The translations under genes were made by a program, and so were the position numbers. Below the pieces are notes generated by a model. That model saw only the letters and a list, made by a program, of their open reading frames with translations, was not told the origin of the DNA and did no database searches. A DNA stretch of 64,000 nucleotides from DASWJZ01 sp963805325 (GTDB lineage Bacteria > Pseudomonadota > Alphaproteobacteria > Rhizobiales > Afifellaceae), in contig CAWDTS010000008.1 in NCBI GenBank assembly GCA_963805325.1, forward strand, positions 81,798 through 145,797. Reading direction: 5' to 3'. Shown here in pieces: positions 52,392-61,334 of this stretch (position 1 is the stretch's first letter; each line of letters begins with the position of its first letter).

Positions 52392-54481
52392 CCGACGGGA
52401 CGCCGGTCACCATCGAAAGACACGGCGACGTCGCAGTCGTCACGATCGACAATCCGCCGGTCAACGCGCTCTCCCATGCCGTCCGCAGCGGCCTTGTGGA
52501 GACGCTGCAAACCATCGAGGCGGACGGCACGGTAAGGGCCGCCGTCATCGCCTGCGCCGGGCGCACATTCGTCGCCGGGGCGGACATCAGAGAATTCGGC
52601 AAGCCGCGCGCGAAGCCGCTCACCGGCGACGTCGCCGCCGCGCTTGATGCGATGACGAAGCCGGTCGTCGCGGCGCTCCACGGAACGGCGCTGGGCGGCG
52701 GGCTTGAGGTCGCGCTCGGCTGCCACGCGCGCGTCGCCGCGCCGGGGACGCGGCTGGGCCAGCCGGAAGTGAAGCTCGGGCTTCTGCCGGGCGGCGGCGG
52801 CACGCAGCGCCTCCCCCGCAGCGTCGGGCCTTTGACGGCGCTTCGGATGATCGTCACCGGAGCCCCAATATCAGCCGAAGAGGCGCTTCGCGACGGTCTC
52901 GTCGATTCGATCGCTGAAGGCGGCCTGCTTGAGTCGGCTGTCGCACTGGCGCGGAGCCACGCGGAAAGTGGAACGCTCCGCCGGCTCCGCGACGAGGACC
53001 GGAAGCTCGCCGAGGATCGCGCCGATCGTTCGCGCTTCGACGCGGCAGCCGCAGACCTCACCAAGCGCACGCGCAGCCAAAGAGCGCCGGAGGCTTGCGT
53101 CGAAGCGGTTCGCGCCGCGCTCGATCTCCCCTTCGACGCAGGCCTGGAACGCGAGCGCGCGCTCTTCGTCGAGCTTGTCGCCGGCGAGCAGTCGAAGGCG
53201 CTGCGACATCTCTTCTTCGCCGAACGCGAAGCGGCGAAGCTTCCCGCACTGCCATCCGACGCGAAGCCGCGCACCGTCGAGAAGGCCGCGATCATCGGCG
53301 CCGGCACGATGGGAAGCGGCATCGCAATCGTCTTCGCCGATGCGGGCATCCCGACAATGTTGATCGACACCGACCAAAGCGCGCTGGATCGCGGCCTCGG
53401 CCGGATCGAAGCGCATTACAGCGGCCTCGCGAAGCGTGGCAGGCTTTCCGCGGAAGAAGCCGGGCGACGCAGCGCCCGCGTGTCAGGCGCAACAGCGATT
53501 GAGCGTGCCGGCGCAGCGGATTTCGTCATCGAGGCGGTGTTCGAGGACATGGAGCTGAAGCGCCGGGTCTTCACCACGCTCGGCCGGCTCGCGCGCCCTT
53601 TGACGCTGCTCGCCACCAACACCTCCTACCTCGACATCGACCGCATCGCGGAGGCGACGCGCCGCCCCGGCGTAGTCGCCGGCATGCATTTCTTCAGCCC
53701 CGCGAATTTGATGCGCCTCGTGGAGATCGTGCGCGGAAGCGAAAGCGCGCCTGAGACGCTTGCTGCGCTCGTCGCGCTCGCGCGCCGCCTCGGCAAGGTG
53801 CCGGTCGTCGTCGGCAACGCGCATGGCTTCGTCGGCAACCGCATGCTCCGCCAGCGGAACGTCGCGGCAGAGCGGGTGCTCCTCGAAGGCGCGCTGCCCG
53901 AGGAGGTGGATGCCGCGATGGTCGAATTCGGTTTTCCCATGGGGCCGCTCGCGGCGACAGATCTCGCCGGCCTCGACATCGGCTGGCGCATGCGAAAGGC
54001 GGAGGGTCTTCGCGCTCCCGTCGCCGACGCGCTTTGCGAGCTTGGCCGGTTCGGACAGAAGACCGGCAAGGGCTACTATCGGTACGAGGAAGGGTCGCGC
54101 ACGCCGATTCCCGATCCAAACGTCGCGGCGGCGATCGCGGAGACGGCGGACAACCTCGGAATCGCCCGCCGTCCGATCGGCAAGGACGCAATCGTCGAGC
54201 GGTTGCTTCTCCCGATCATCAATGAAGGCGCGCGCATCCTCGCCGACGGCATCGCGGCGCGGCCCGGCGACATCGACGTGATCTGGGCGAACGGCTACGC
54301 CTTTCCGGCCTGGCGCGGCGGCCCGATGTTCTACGCGGACTCGCTCGGGCTTGCGACGGTCCGGAATCGGCTTCACGCACAGGCGAACGCATTGAACGAT
54401 CCACACCTCGCGCCTGCGCCGCTTCTTGAAGAGCTCGCCGCGGAGGAGCGCACCTTCGCTTCGCTCGCTTCCGATCGTTGA
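52388..54481 (+). CDS. Bifunctional enoyl-CoA hydratase/3-hydroxyacyl-CoA dehydrogenase
   Basis: A 697-residue fusion. Residues 1 to about 270 are a crotonase (TFVAGADIREFG, HGTALGGGLEVALGCHAR, Glu in QPEVKLGLLPGGGGTQR). From about residue 295 the NAD domain starts (AAIIGAGTMGSGIAIVFADA) and is followed by the catalytic MHFFSPANLMRLVEIVRG and two C-terminal helical domains. It performs hydration and oxidation in beta-oxidation of the opened ring. The GTG start overlaps the Rid stop (GTGA). A thiolase is not encoded nearby. It ends the aryl-CoA operon; 37 bp separate it from the VOC gene. Confidence 0.93.
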   Translation: MTDGTPVTIERHGDVAVVTIDNPPVNALSHAVRSGLVETLQTIEADGTVRAAVIACAGRTFVAGADIREFGKPRAKPLTGDVAAALDAMTKPVVAALHGTALGGGLEVALGCHARVAAPGTRLGQPEVKLGLLPGGGGTQRLPRSVGPLTALRMIVTGAPISAEEALRDGLVDSIAEGGLLESAVALARSHAESGTLRRLRDEDRKLAEDRADRSRFDAAAADLTKRTRSQRAPEACVEAVRAALDLPFDAGLERERALFVELVAGEQSKALRHLFFAEREAAKLPALPSDAKPRTVEKAAIIGAGTMGSGIAIVFADAGIPTMLIDTDQSALDRGLGRIEAHYSGLAKRGRLSAEEAGRRSARVSGATAIERAGAADFVIEAVFEDMELKRRVFTTLGRLARPLTLLATNTSYLDIDRIAEATRRPGVVAGMHFFSPANLMRLVEIVRGSESAPETLAALVALARRLGKVPVVVGNAHGFVGNRMLRQRNVAAERVLLEGALPEEVDAAMVEFGFPMGPLAATDLAGLDIGWRMRKAEGLRAPVADALCELGRFGQKTGKGYYRYEEGSRTPIPDPNVAAAIAETADNLGIARRPIGKDAIVERLLLPIINEGARILADGIAARPGDIDVIWANGYAFPAWRGGPMFYADSLGLATVRNRLHAQANALNDPHLAPAPLLEELAAEERTFASLASDR

Positions 54482-54518
54482 GGCGCCCCCCGTTCGGGAG
54501 GGCATTATGGAGGGTTCA

Positions 54519-55136
54519 ATGCACAGAAGATCGTCGGTCAGATTTGCGCTTGCCGCCCTTGGCCTCGCGGCCGGGCTCGGTGCGCCTATTTCCGCCGCGC
54601 ACGCCGAGGGCATTCCCGGCATGCGCGGCCATGACCATACCGGCATCACGGTGCCCGACATGGCTCAGGCGGTGGACTTCTTCGTCAACGTTGTCGGATG
54701 CGAGAAGGCGATGTCCTTCGGTCCGTTCGCCGACGACAAGGGCACCTTCATGCAGGATCTTCTGCACGTCGATCCGAAGGCCATAATCCAGGAGATCACC
54801 CAGATCCGCTGCGGCTACGGCTCGAACATCGAGCTCTTCCACTATACGGCGCCAGACCAGAAGGTCGTGATGCCACGCAACAGCGACGTCGGCGCCTTTC
54901 ATATCGCGCTCTACGTCGACGACATCCAAGCCGCGAAGGACTACCTCGACTCGAAGGGGGTCGAGACATTCTTCGGCCCTCTCCCGGTTGACCAAGGACC
55001 GGCGGCCGGCCAACGCATCTTCTATTTCCTGGCGCCGTGGGGCCTGCAGATGGAGGCGATCTCGTATCCGCAGGGCATGGCTTACGAGAAGGACGGAGGA
55101 CCGGTCCTCTGGTCGCCGAAAGACCCCTCTAAATAG
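54519..55136 (+). CDS. Exported VOC-superfamily (glyoxalase/dioxygenase-like) protein
   Basis: A 205-residue protein with a clear signal peptide (FALAALGLAAGLGAPISAAHA) followed by a VOC fold: HDHTGITVPDMAQAVDFFVN (first metal His), FMQDLLHVD, IELFHYTAPDQK (Glu) and GAFHIALYVDDIQAAKDYLD (His). Exported VOC proteins are unusual, as most glyoxalases and extradiol dioxygenases are cytoplasmic. The ATG at 54519 is preceded by GGAGG at a 6-nt spacing, which decides between it and the ATG at 54507. Function unknown; possibly an outlying member of the catabolic operon. Confidence 0.85.
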   Translation: MHRRSSVRFALAALGLAAGLGAPISAAHAEGIPGMRGHDHTGITVPDMAQAVDFFVNVVGCEKAMSFGPFADDKGTFMQDLLHVDPKAIIQEITQIRCGYGSNIELFHYTAPDQKVVMPRNSDVGAFHIALYVDDIQAAKDYLDSKGVETFFGPLPVDQGPAAGQRIFYFLAPWGLQMEAISYPQGMAYEKDGGPVLWSPKDPSK

Positions 55137-55139
55137 GCT

Positions 55140-55601
55140 TCAGCGACACCGGTCCCGGTAGGCATCAAGCGCCTGCCTGAGTGCCGCCGGGATCGGTATC
55201 GCGCCGTTTTTGCCGACGAGCGAGGTGGTGACGACCACCAGCCGGCCGCGCACCGCCTCGTCTCCGTTCCTGAAGGCATGCAATGTCAGCGTAAACGACG
55301 ATCTCCCGATGTCGCTGACGACGATGGCGATCTCCAGCACATCGCCCATCGCGCTCGGAGCCACGAAATCGGCGGAGGCGTGACCATAACCGACGCCGAC
55401 CTTCTCCTCGCGGAGCAGCGCGTAATAGTCGATGCCGAGCGAGGCCGGATACCATTCCTCGATCGCGACATTGAAGAGGTCGAAATAGACCGGCGTGTAG
55501 ACGATGCCGGCGGGGTCGCACTGCCCGAAACGGATCGTCGCCCGAGTCTTCCAGACGCCGGGGCTGAGATCGGATGTGTGGATCGGGCAGACGCGAGCCA
55601 T
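55140..55601 (-). CDS. 4-hydroxybenzoyl-CoA thioesterase-type hotdog protein
   Basis: A 153-residue hotdog-fold thioesterase. FGQCDPAGIVYTPVYFDLFN carries the catalytic Asp of the 4-hydroxybenzoyl-CoA/YbgC group, followed by EEWYPASLGIDYY. It would hydrolyse an acyl- or aryl-CoA, perhaps as a release valve for the adjacent aryl-CoA pathway. The frame is open to 55727, but the ATG at 55601 gives a canonical start (MARVCPIHTSDL). It is convergent with the VOC gene, 3 bp apart. Confidence 0.85.
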   Translation of the reverse strand: MARVCPIHTSDLSPGVWKTRATIRFGQCDPAGIVYTPVYFDLFNVAIEEWYPASLGIDYYALLREEKVGVGYGHASADFVAPSAMGDVLEIAIVVSDIGRSSFTLTLHAFRNGDEAVRGRLVVVTTSLVGKNGAIPIPAALRQALDAYRDRCR

Positions 55602-55862
55602 GGCCGGGGGAAATTCGGAAGCGGCCCCAGTTAGCCCAAGCGGCGCCTCTTGGCCAGCAGCGCCTCCACCGCGGCCTCGAATGCCGGTTCCCGCCTGAAA
55701 TGGACTTCGACCATCGACCTCGATCAATCGGAATCTTGGTGGAGGAGCGGCGGAAAACCTCTATAAGTCGAATGAAATACGCCGATTCACGACAGATTTG
55801 TGACATGCGCCGCAAGGCGCCTTCCCCAGTTTGCCGTGCATTGCCGTTCGGTCGCAGGTCGC

Positions 55863-57503
55863 ATGTCCGCCACGCACATCCTCATCAATCTGATCGGCGA
55901 GATCGCGCTGCTCCTGTGGGGCATCCATATGGTGCAGAGCGGCATCATGCGCGTCTTCGGCACCGATCTGCGCCGCGGTCTCGCGCGCGGGCTAAAGACG
56001 CGCTTCCACGCGCTTCTTCTCGGCCTCGGCATCACGGCGGCGCTGCAATCCTCCACGGCGACGGCCATGATGGCCATTTCGTTCGCTGGCGCACTCGATC
56101 TGGTTCCAGCTCTCGCCATCATGCTCGGCGCCAATATCGGCACGACACTCATCGTGCAGGTGCTCTCCTTCGACGTGACGATCGTCTTCCCCGTGCTCAT
56201 TGCCGCCGGCGTGTTCGCTTTCCGGCGCGGTCAGGGAACGCGCTTCCAGGATCTCGGTCGCGTGGCGATCGGGATCGGGCTGATGCTGCTCGCGTTGAAC
56301 CTCCTCGCGGCGGCGATCGCACCCGGAGAGAATTCCACCGCCGTGCGAACCCTCCTCACCGCGCTCACGCGCGAGCCGCTCCTGAACGTCGCGATTGCGG
56401 CGGCGCTGACCTTCGCCGCGCATTCGAGCGTCGTCGTCGTGCTGACGGTGATGTCGTTCGCGGCGTCTGGACTGATCGGTCCGGAGGCGACACTCGCCAT
56501 GGTGATCGGCGCCAATCTCGGCAGCGCGCTGAACCCGGTGCTCGAAGGATCGGGCGGCGACCCGGTGCGGCTTCGCATCCCTCTCGGAAACCTGGCGACG
56601 CGGGTGGTCGGCGCGATCGTCGTGCTACCCTTCCTCGGACCGATCGCAACCTGGCTCGGCGCGATCGAGCCCGGCCCCGCGCGCCTTGCCGCGAATTTCC
56701 ACACCGCCTTCAATCTCGCCGTGGCGCTGGCTTTCATCGGGCTCCTGCCGTGGATGGCGAAGCTCCTCGTGCGTCTCCTGCCGGAGAGGCCGGCGAGCGA
56801 CGATCCGGCGAAGCCGCTCTATCTCGATCGAAACGCCATCGGCACGCCGGCCGTGGCGCTTGCCAACGCCGCGCGCGAGACACTCCGCATGACCGATGTC
56901 CTGGAGAGGATGCTGGCCGGCACGCAGGCCACCTTCCACGGCGACCGCCGCCATCTCGTGGCGGAGACGAGCCGTCTCGACGACATCGTCGACCAACAGC
57001 ACCATGCGATCCAGACCTATATCGCGGCGATCGCGCGCGAGCCATTGAGCGATCAGGACGCGCGCCGGCTCGCCGAGATCCAGTCCTTCGCCATCAATCT
57101 CGAGCATATCGGCGACATCATCGACAGGAACATCACCGAGCTTTCGGCGAAGCGCCTGAGGCTGAAGCTGAGCCTCTCGCCGGAGGGGCTGTCGGAGATC
57201 GACGCGATGTACGCGCAACTTCTCGATCACCTGCGGCTCGCAGTCGCCGTCTTCATGTCAAGCGATGCGGACGCCGCGCGGCGCCTCGTCGCCGAGAAGG
57301 AGCATTTCCGCGAGATGGAGCGCAACTCCACGGAGCGGCACTTCGCCCGGGTGCGCGAAGGGCGCAAGGCGTCGATCGAGACGAGCGGCCTACACCTCGA
57401 CGTGGTGCGCGACCTGAAGCGCATCGACGCGCATCTCGCCGCAACCGCCTATCCGCTTCTGGAGCGCACTGGCGCGTTGAAGCCGACGCGGCTGGCCTCA
57501 TGA
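55863..57503 (+). CDS. Na+/phosphate cotransporter family protein (NptA/PhoU-domain)
   Basis: A 546-residue protein. The first 330 residues hold about eight or nine membrane segments with the family's inverted-repeat signatures ALQSSTATAMMAISFAGALD and AHSSVVVVLTVMSFAASGL (QSSTA and AHSS loops) and GANIGTTLI/GANLGSALNP. The C-terminal 210 residues form a helical PhoU-like domain (NAARETLRMTDVLERMLAGT; HIGDIIDRNITELSAKRLRL). It probably imports phosphate with Na+. The start at ATG 55863 is preferred over one at 55800. No neighbours of related function. Confidence 0.9.
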   Translation: MSATHILINLIGEIALLLWGIHMVQSGIMRVFGTDLRRGLARGLKTRFHALLLGLGITAALQSSTATAMMAISFAGALDLVPALAIMLGANIGTTLIVQVLSFDVTIVFPVLIAAGVFAFRRGQGTRFQDLGRVAIGIGLMLLALNLLAAAIAPGENSTAVRTLLTALTREPLLNVAIAAALTFAAHSSVVVVLTVMSFAASGLIGPEATLAMVIGANLGSALNPVLEGSGGDPVRLRIPLGNLATRVVGAIVVLPFLGPIATWLGAIEPGPARLAANFHTAFNLAVALAFIGLLPWMAKLLVRLLPERPASDDPAKPLYLDRNAIGTPAVALANAARETLRMTDVLERMLAGTQATFHGDRRHLVAETSRLDDIVDQQHHAIQTYIAAIAREPLSDQDARRLAEIQSFAINLEHIGDIIDRNITELSAKRLRLKLSLSPEGLSEIDAMYAQLLDHLRLAVAVFMSSDADAARRLVAEKEHFREMERNSTERHFARVREGRKASIETSGLHLDVVRDLKRIDAHLAATAYPLLERTGALKPTRLAS

Positions 57504-57635
57504 CTCTCCAAAGTCGCGCCGCATTCTGACGCCGCCCATGCGGTCAGGCCGTAGCGGCGCCTACCCGGCAAAGAGTACATCGGACTGAACCCTGCGCCGG
57601 GTGCGGCAGCTCAGCGGACATCCTGATCCCAGCGA

Positions 57636-57671
57636 CGTAAGGCGGAGTCCATGGGGGAACTCCGCCTTACG
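57636..57671 (-). terminator. Intrinsic-type hairpin after the sugar ABC operon
   Basis: CGTAAGGCGGAGT (57636-57648) pairs perfectly with ACTCCGCCTTACG (57659-57671) over 13 bp with a 10-nt loop, 23 bp beyond the stop of the leftward binding-protein gene. It also faces the end of the Na/Pi gene and could serve both. U-tracts are poor. Confidence 0.65.
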
Positions 57672-57693
57672 CGGGAAGCGACTTCAGATCTTC

Positions 57694-58692
57694 CTACTGA
57701 CCCATCATCTGCTTGGCGTTGTCGGCCGTGATGGCAGTGGTTGCCACGGTGACCGTAGTGGGCACGGACGTGGCGCAATCCAGGAGAATGGACTTCGCCA
57801 TGTCGATCGCTTCCTTGGCACCGGTCGGATAGGTGAAGGTGGCCACCCAGTCACCCTTCGCGACTGCTTCGATACCGCCGGCAGGCCCCGGCAGGCCATC
57901 GGTGCCGATGATCTTGACCTGGTCTTCCTTGCCTGCGCCTTTGGCGGCCAACCGCGCCCCGGCGGCCATCATGTCGTTGCTTGCATAGAGCACCTTGATG
58001 TCGGGGTGGGCCTGCAACATCGCCGCAAACGCGGTCTGCGCCTTGTCGGGAACCCAATCCGCCGCCTGCTCCGCCACCACTTCGATCTTGGCGTTCTCCT
58101 TGACCCCGTCCTTGAAGCCGTTGAGCCTCTCGACGGCCGGCGTGGAGCTCGGCAACCCTTCGAGAACCGCGACCTCGCCACCGTCCGGCAGCAGCGTCTT
58201 GGCAGTGTACATGCCCGCTTCGAGCGCGATCTTGTAGTTATCGCCGCCGATGAATGCCGTGTAATCCTTGCCGGGATCGCCCACCGTCTTGCGATCGAGT
58301 TCGATCACGGGAATGCCTGCATCCATCGCCCGCTTCACAGCCGGGGTCAGCGGCGCCGCTTCGAACGGCGAGATCAGCAAGAGGTCGACCTTCTGCGTAA
58401 TGAAATTGTCCACCTGCGAGGTCTGAGTGTTCACGTTGCCGGCGCCGTCGGCGATCTGCAGCGTGAACTGCGGGACGTCTTTGGCGGCGGCGGTCAGCTC
58501 GTCATTGACGTGCTGCCGATAGGGCTCGGCGTTGTTCGCTTGTGAAAAGCCGATGATGAATTCGCCGGTCGGCGAGCAGGCTTTGACCATGGGATCCGCT
58601 GCTTGCGCAACACCCGCAACCGACAGATAGGTTCCCGCGAGCAGGACGGCGAGCCATGCTTGGCGCCGCCGATTTGTCCGAACTTTGTTCAT
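57694..58692 (-). CDS. Ribose/pentose-type sugar ABC transporter substrate-binding protein
   Basis: A 332-residue periplasmic binding protein of the RbsB/LacI-like fold with a signal peptide (AWLAVLLAGTYLSVAGVAQA). The mature part includes GFSQANNAEPYRQHVNDEL, QVDNFITQKVDLLLISPFEA and YASNDMMAAGARLA. The ATG at 58692 has an ideal AAGGAGG 8 bases upstream, suggesting high expression. It is the last gene of the lacI-ATPase-permease-SBP operon. The sugar is unknown. Confidence 0.92.
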   Translation of the reverse strand: MNKVRTNRRRQAWLAVLLAGTYLSVAGVAQAADPMVKACSPTGEFIIGFSQANNAEPYRQHVNDELTAAAKDVPQFTLQIADGAGNVNTQTSQVDNFITQKVDLLLISPFEAAPLTPAVKRAMDAGIPVIELDRKTVGDPGKDYTAFIGGDNYKIALEAGMYTAKTLLPDGGEVAVLEGLPSSTPAVERLNGFKDGVKENAKIEVVAEQAADWVPDKAQTAFAAMLQAHPDIKVLYASNDMMAAGARLAAKGAGKEDQVKIIGTDGLPGPAGGIEAVAKGDWVATFTYPTGAKEAIDMAKSILLDCATSVPTTVTVATTAITADNAKQMMGQ

Positions 58693-58770
58693 GTGAGTTT
58701 CCTCCTTGTCGATGCCTGATCGGCTCGACTGTTGGTGTGCGTCGTCTACGACTCTCCTTTGCCGCTTCGT

Positions 58771-59820
58771 TCAACGAATCAAACCCTCGCGGCGGCGGAC
58801 GAGGGATTGAAGGACGGCCGCGAGCACGATGATCGCGGCGGTGGCGAGCAGCTGCAGCGCTGGCGTGATGTTGTTCAGTTGAAGAACGTTGGCGAGTGCG
58901 CCGAGCATGATCGTTCCGGCGACGGTGCCGACCATGGACCCGGAGCCGCCGAACAGGCTCGTTCCGCCAATGACGACAGCCGCGATGGCGGTCAGCTCGT
59001 AGCCCGCGCCGTCGTTGGCGCTGCCGAAGTTGAACTGTCCGGCATGAACGATGCCGGCTAGCCCGGCTGCGAAGCCCGTTATCGCGTAGACAGTGATCTT
59101 GACGGCCGAGACGGGTACGCCGGAGAGCCGCGCGGCGCGCTCATTGCCGCCGACCGCGAAGACATAGCGGCCAAACCGCGTGGTGTTGAGGACGATCGTC
59201 GCGATCGCCGCGAAGACGATGAACACGATGGTCGCCACCGGAACGACATTGTCGAAGAGACGCTCGCCGAGAATCGCGAAGACCGGAGGAGCGAGACCCG
59301 GCCCATCGCCATACGAGATGTTGATGTACTCGTTCCCCGAGACGATCAGCGCCAGTCCCCGGGCAGCCTGCAGCCCCGCCAGGGTGATGATGAACGGCTC
59401 GAGCCGGAAACGCATGGCGATCGCGCCTTGCGCGGCGCCGAAGGCTGCGCCGGCGATCAGCACAGCCAGCAGAGTCGGGATGAGCCCCCAGCCGCCGGAG
59501 ATCATCATCGTCGCGGTCACGACACTTGAGAGTCCAAGGACCGCGCCCACGGACAGGTCGATACCCGCCGTGATGATGACGAAGGTCATCCCAATTGAGA
59601 TGATTTCCGTCTCGGAGACGGCACGAACAATGTTGGCAATGTTGTCAGGCGCAAGGAAGAGAATCTGGCCGTGCCGCCGCGGCGAGAAAACGATGCCCCC
59701 GATCACCACGACGATCAGGCCGATGAGACTCTGGAAGCGGACGATCAACGCCAGCGGATCGCGACGCTTCTTCGGAGCCGCCTGATCGGCAGCTTGCGCG
59801 ATATCGGTCGCTCGATTCAT
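58771..59820 (-). CDS. Ribose-type sugar ABC transporter permease (RbsC-like)
   Basis: A 349-residue permease with about eight to ten membrane segments. ISIGMTFVIITAGIDLSVGA and SSVVTATMM are the RbsC hallmark, with GGNERAARLSGVPVSAVKI (ATPase-contact loop) and GGTSLFGGSGSMVGTVAGT. It forms the sugar channel. Start ATG 59820 overlaps the ATPase stop (ATGA). 78 bp separate it from the binding-protein gene. Confidence 0.93.
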   Translation of the reverse strand: MNRATDIAQAADQAAPKKRRDPLALIVRFQSLIGLIVVVIGGIVFSPRRHGQILFLAPDNIANIVRAVSETEIISIGMTFVIITAGIDLSVGAVLGLSSVVTATMMISGGWGLIPTLLAVLIAGAAFGAAQGAIAMRFRLEPFIITLAGLQAARGLALIVSGNEYINISYGDGPGLAPPVFAILGERLFDNVVPVATIVFIVFAAIATIVLNTTRFGRYVFAVGGNERAARLSGVPVSAVKITVYAITGFAAGLAGIVHAGQFNFGSANDGAGYELTAIAAVVIGGTSLFGGSGSMVGTVAGTIMLGALANVLQLNNITPALQLLATAAIIVLAAVLQSLVRRREGLIR

Positions 59821-61334
59821 TGGAGTTCACCATTGGCTGCGGCGAGCACCGTGTGCTCGTCGATGCCGCCCTCGAATTCAGCCACGTTGCGGCCTTCGCG
59901 CAGCACCAGGATGCGATCGCAGAGACCAATAAGTTCCGGCATTTCGCTTGAGGCGACGAGAATGCCAAGGCCCTGCGAGGCGAGCTCGCGCAGCCGCGCG
60001 TAGATCTCGCCCTTGGCCCCGACATCGACGCCGCGCGTCGGCTCGTCGAGCAGCAACAGACGCGGGTCCCCAAGGATGTCCTTGGCCAGCACGACTTTCT
60101 GCTGATTACCGCCCGACAGTGCGCCGACGGCGATATCCGGGTTCTTCGGCCGTATGTCGAATTGGCTGAACGATTGCTTCACTGCCTCCGCCTCCCGCGC
60201 CGCTGACATGACACCGAAGGGCGAGATGCGGCGGATAACCGACATGACGAGATTGCGTCCGACGGCCATTCGAAGCATCAGACCGCCGCCACGGCGATCG
60301 TCCGAGACGAAGGCGACACCGGCTCGCCTTGCGGCCTTGATCGAGTTCAGCCGGACGGGCCGGCCGTCGATCTCGATCGTGCCTTCCCACCGGCCCGGGA
60401 GTCCCGTCCCGTAGAGCGCACTCAGCAATTCCGTACGCCCTGCCCCCATCACCCCGGCGAGCCCGACGATCTCGCCCTCGTGCACATCAAACGAGAGATC
60501 CTTCGGCACCTGCCATCCGCTGCTCTCGCGCGTTGGGCGGAAGCGGGCGTTCTGGAGATGCAGGCGCGTGCGGCCAACTTTCGTGGCTCGCTTCGGATAG
60601 AGCTCGTCGAGCGGGCGCCCGACGAGAAGCTGCACCAGTTCGGCCTGCGGGGCGTCCGGTCTGGTGACGCCCGCCACGCGGCCGTCCCGCATCACCGTCA
60701 CCCGGTCGGCGATCTGAGGAACTTCTTCCAGGCGATGCGATATGAAGATGATCCCCACACCGGTGGCGCTCAGCTTGCGCATGATCGCGAACAGGCGGTC
60801 GACCTCAGCCACCGTCAGCGCCGCTGTCGGCTCGTCCATGATCAGGACGCGAGACGCATATGAGAGTGCCTTGACGATGGCCACGACCTGGCGATGCCCG
60901 ATCGAAAGCTCGCCGACGCGCTGCTCGACGTCCATGTCGAGCTCGATGGCCTCCAGGCGCTTGCGCGCCTCGCGGCGCATGCCGGCAACGTCGAGTAAGC
61001 CGCCCGCGCGTGTCAGCTCGTGGCCGAGGAACAGGTTTGCCGCCACGTCCAGCGCCGGCACCAGGTCGAGCTCCTGGAAGATCGTCGCGATGCCCGCCGT
61101 CTGTGCCTCGCGCGGATTGCCGAAGCGCACTGGCGCCCCGTCGATCGTGATCGTGCCGGCGTCGGGCGTGTGCACGCCGGACAGGATGTTGATCAAGGTG
61201 GACTTGCCGGCGCCGTTCTCCCCCAGGAGCGCGTGGATCTCGCCGGCCCGAAGGTCGAAGTCGACGCCGCGAAGCGCCTGGACGCCGCCAAAGCGTTTGA
61301 CCGCGCCGCTCACGGCAAGCAGCGGTACGTTCAT
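59817..61334 (-). CDS. Ribose-type sugar ABC transporter ATPase (RbsA-like, two ABC domains)
   Basis: A 505-residue protein with two tandem ABC domains. The first has Walker A GENGAGKST, signature LSIGHRQVVAIVKAL and Walker B VLIMDEPTAALT. The second has a degenerate Walker A (GVMGAGRTE), signature LSGGNQQKVVLAKDI and Walker B LLLLDEPTRGVD. This pattern is normal for RbsA/MglA proteins. The ATG at 61334 overlaps the LacI stop (ATGA), which decides the start against a longer open frame. Confidence 0.94.
   Translation of the reverse strand: MNVPLLAVSGAVKRFGGVQALRGVDFDLRAGEIHALLGENGAGKSTLINILSGVHTPDAGTITIDGAPVRFGNPREAQTAGIATIFQELDLVPALDVAANLFLGHELTRAGGLLDVAGMRREARKRLEAIELDMDVEQRVGELSIGHRQVVAIVKALSYASRVLIMDEPTAALTVAEVDRLFAIMRKLSATGVGIIFISHRLEEVPQIADRVTVMRDGRVAGVTRPDAPQAELVQLLVGRPLDELYPKRATKVGRTRLHLQNARFRPTRESSGWQVPKDLSFDVHEGEIVGLAGVMGAGRTELLSALYGTGLPGRWEGTIEIDGRPVRLNSIKAARRAGVAFVSDDRRGGGLMLRMAVGRNLVMSVIRRISPFGVMSAAREAEAVKQSFSQFDIRPKNPDIAVGALSGGNQQKVVLAKDILGDPRLLLLDEPTRGVDVGAKGEIYARLRELASQGLGILVASSEMPELIGLCDRILVLREGRNVAEFEGGIDEHTVLAAANGELQ

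Noticed and set aside
55634..55714. A 27-codon leftward frame (ends KRRRLG) upstream of the thioesterase gene
   Set aside because: It vaguely recalls the C-terminus of an acyl-CoA-pathway enzyme, but it is too short and lacks any conserved motif; could be chance.
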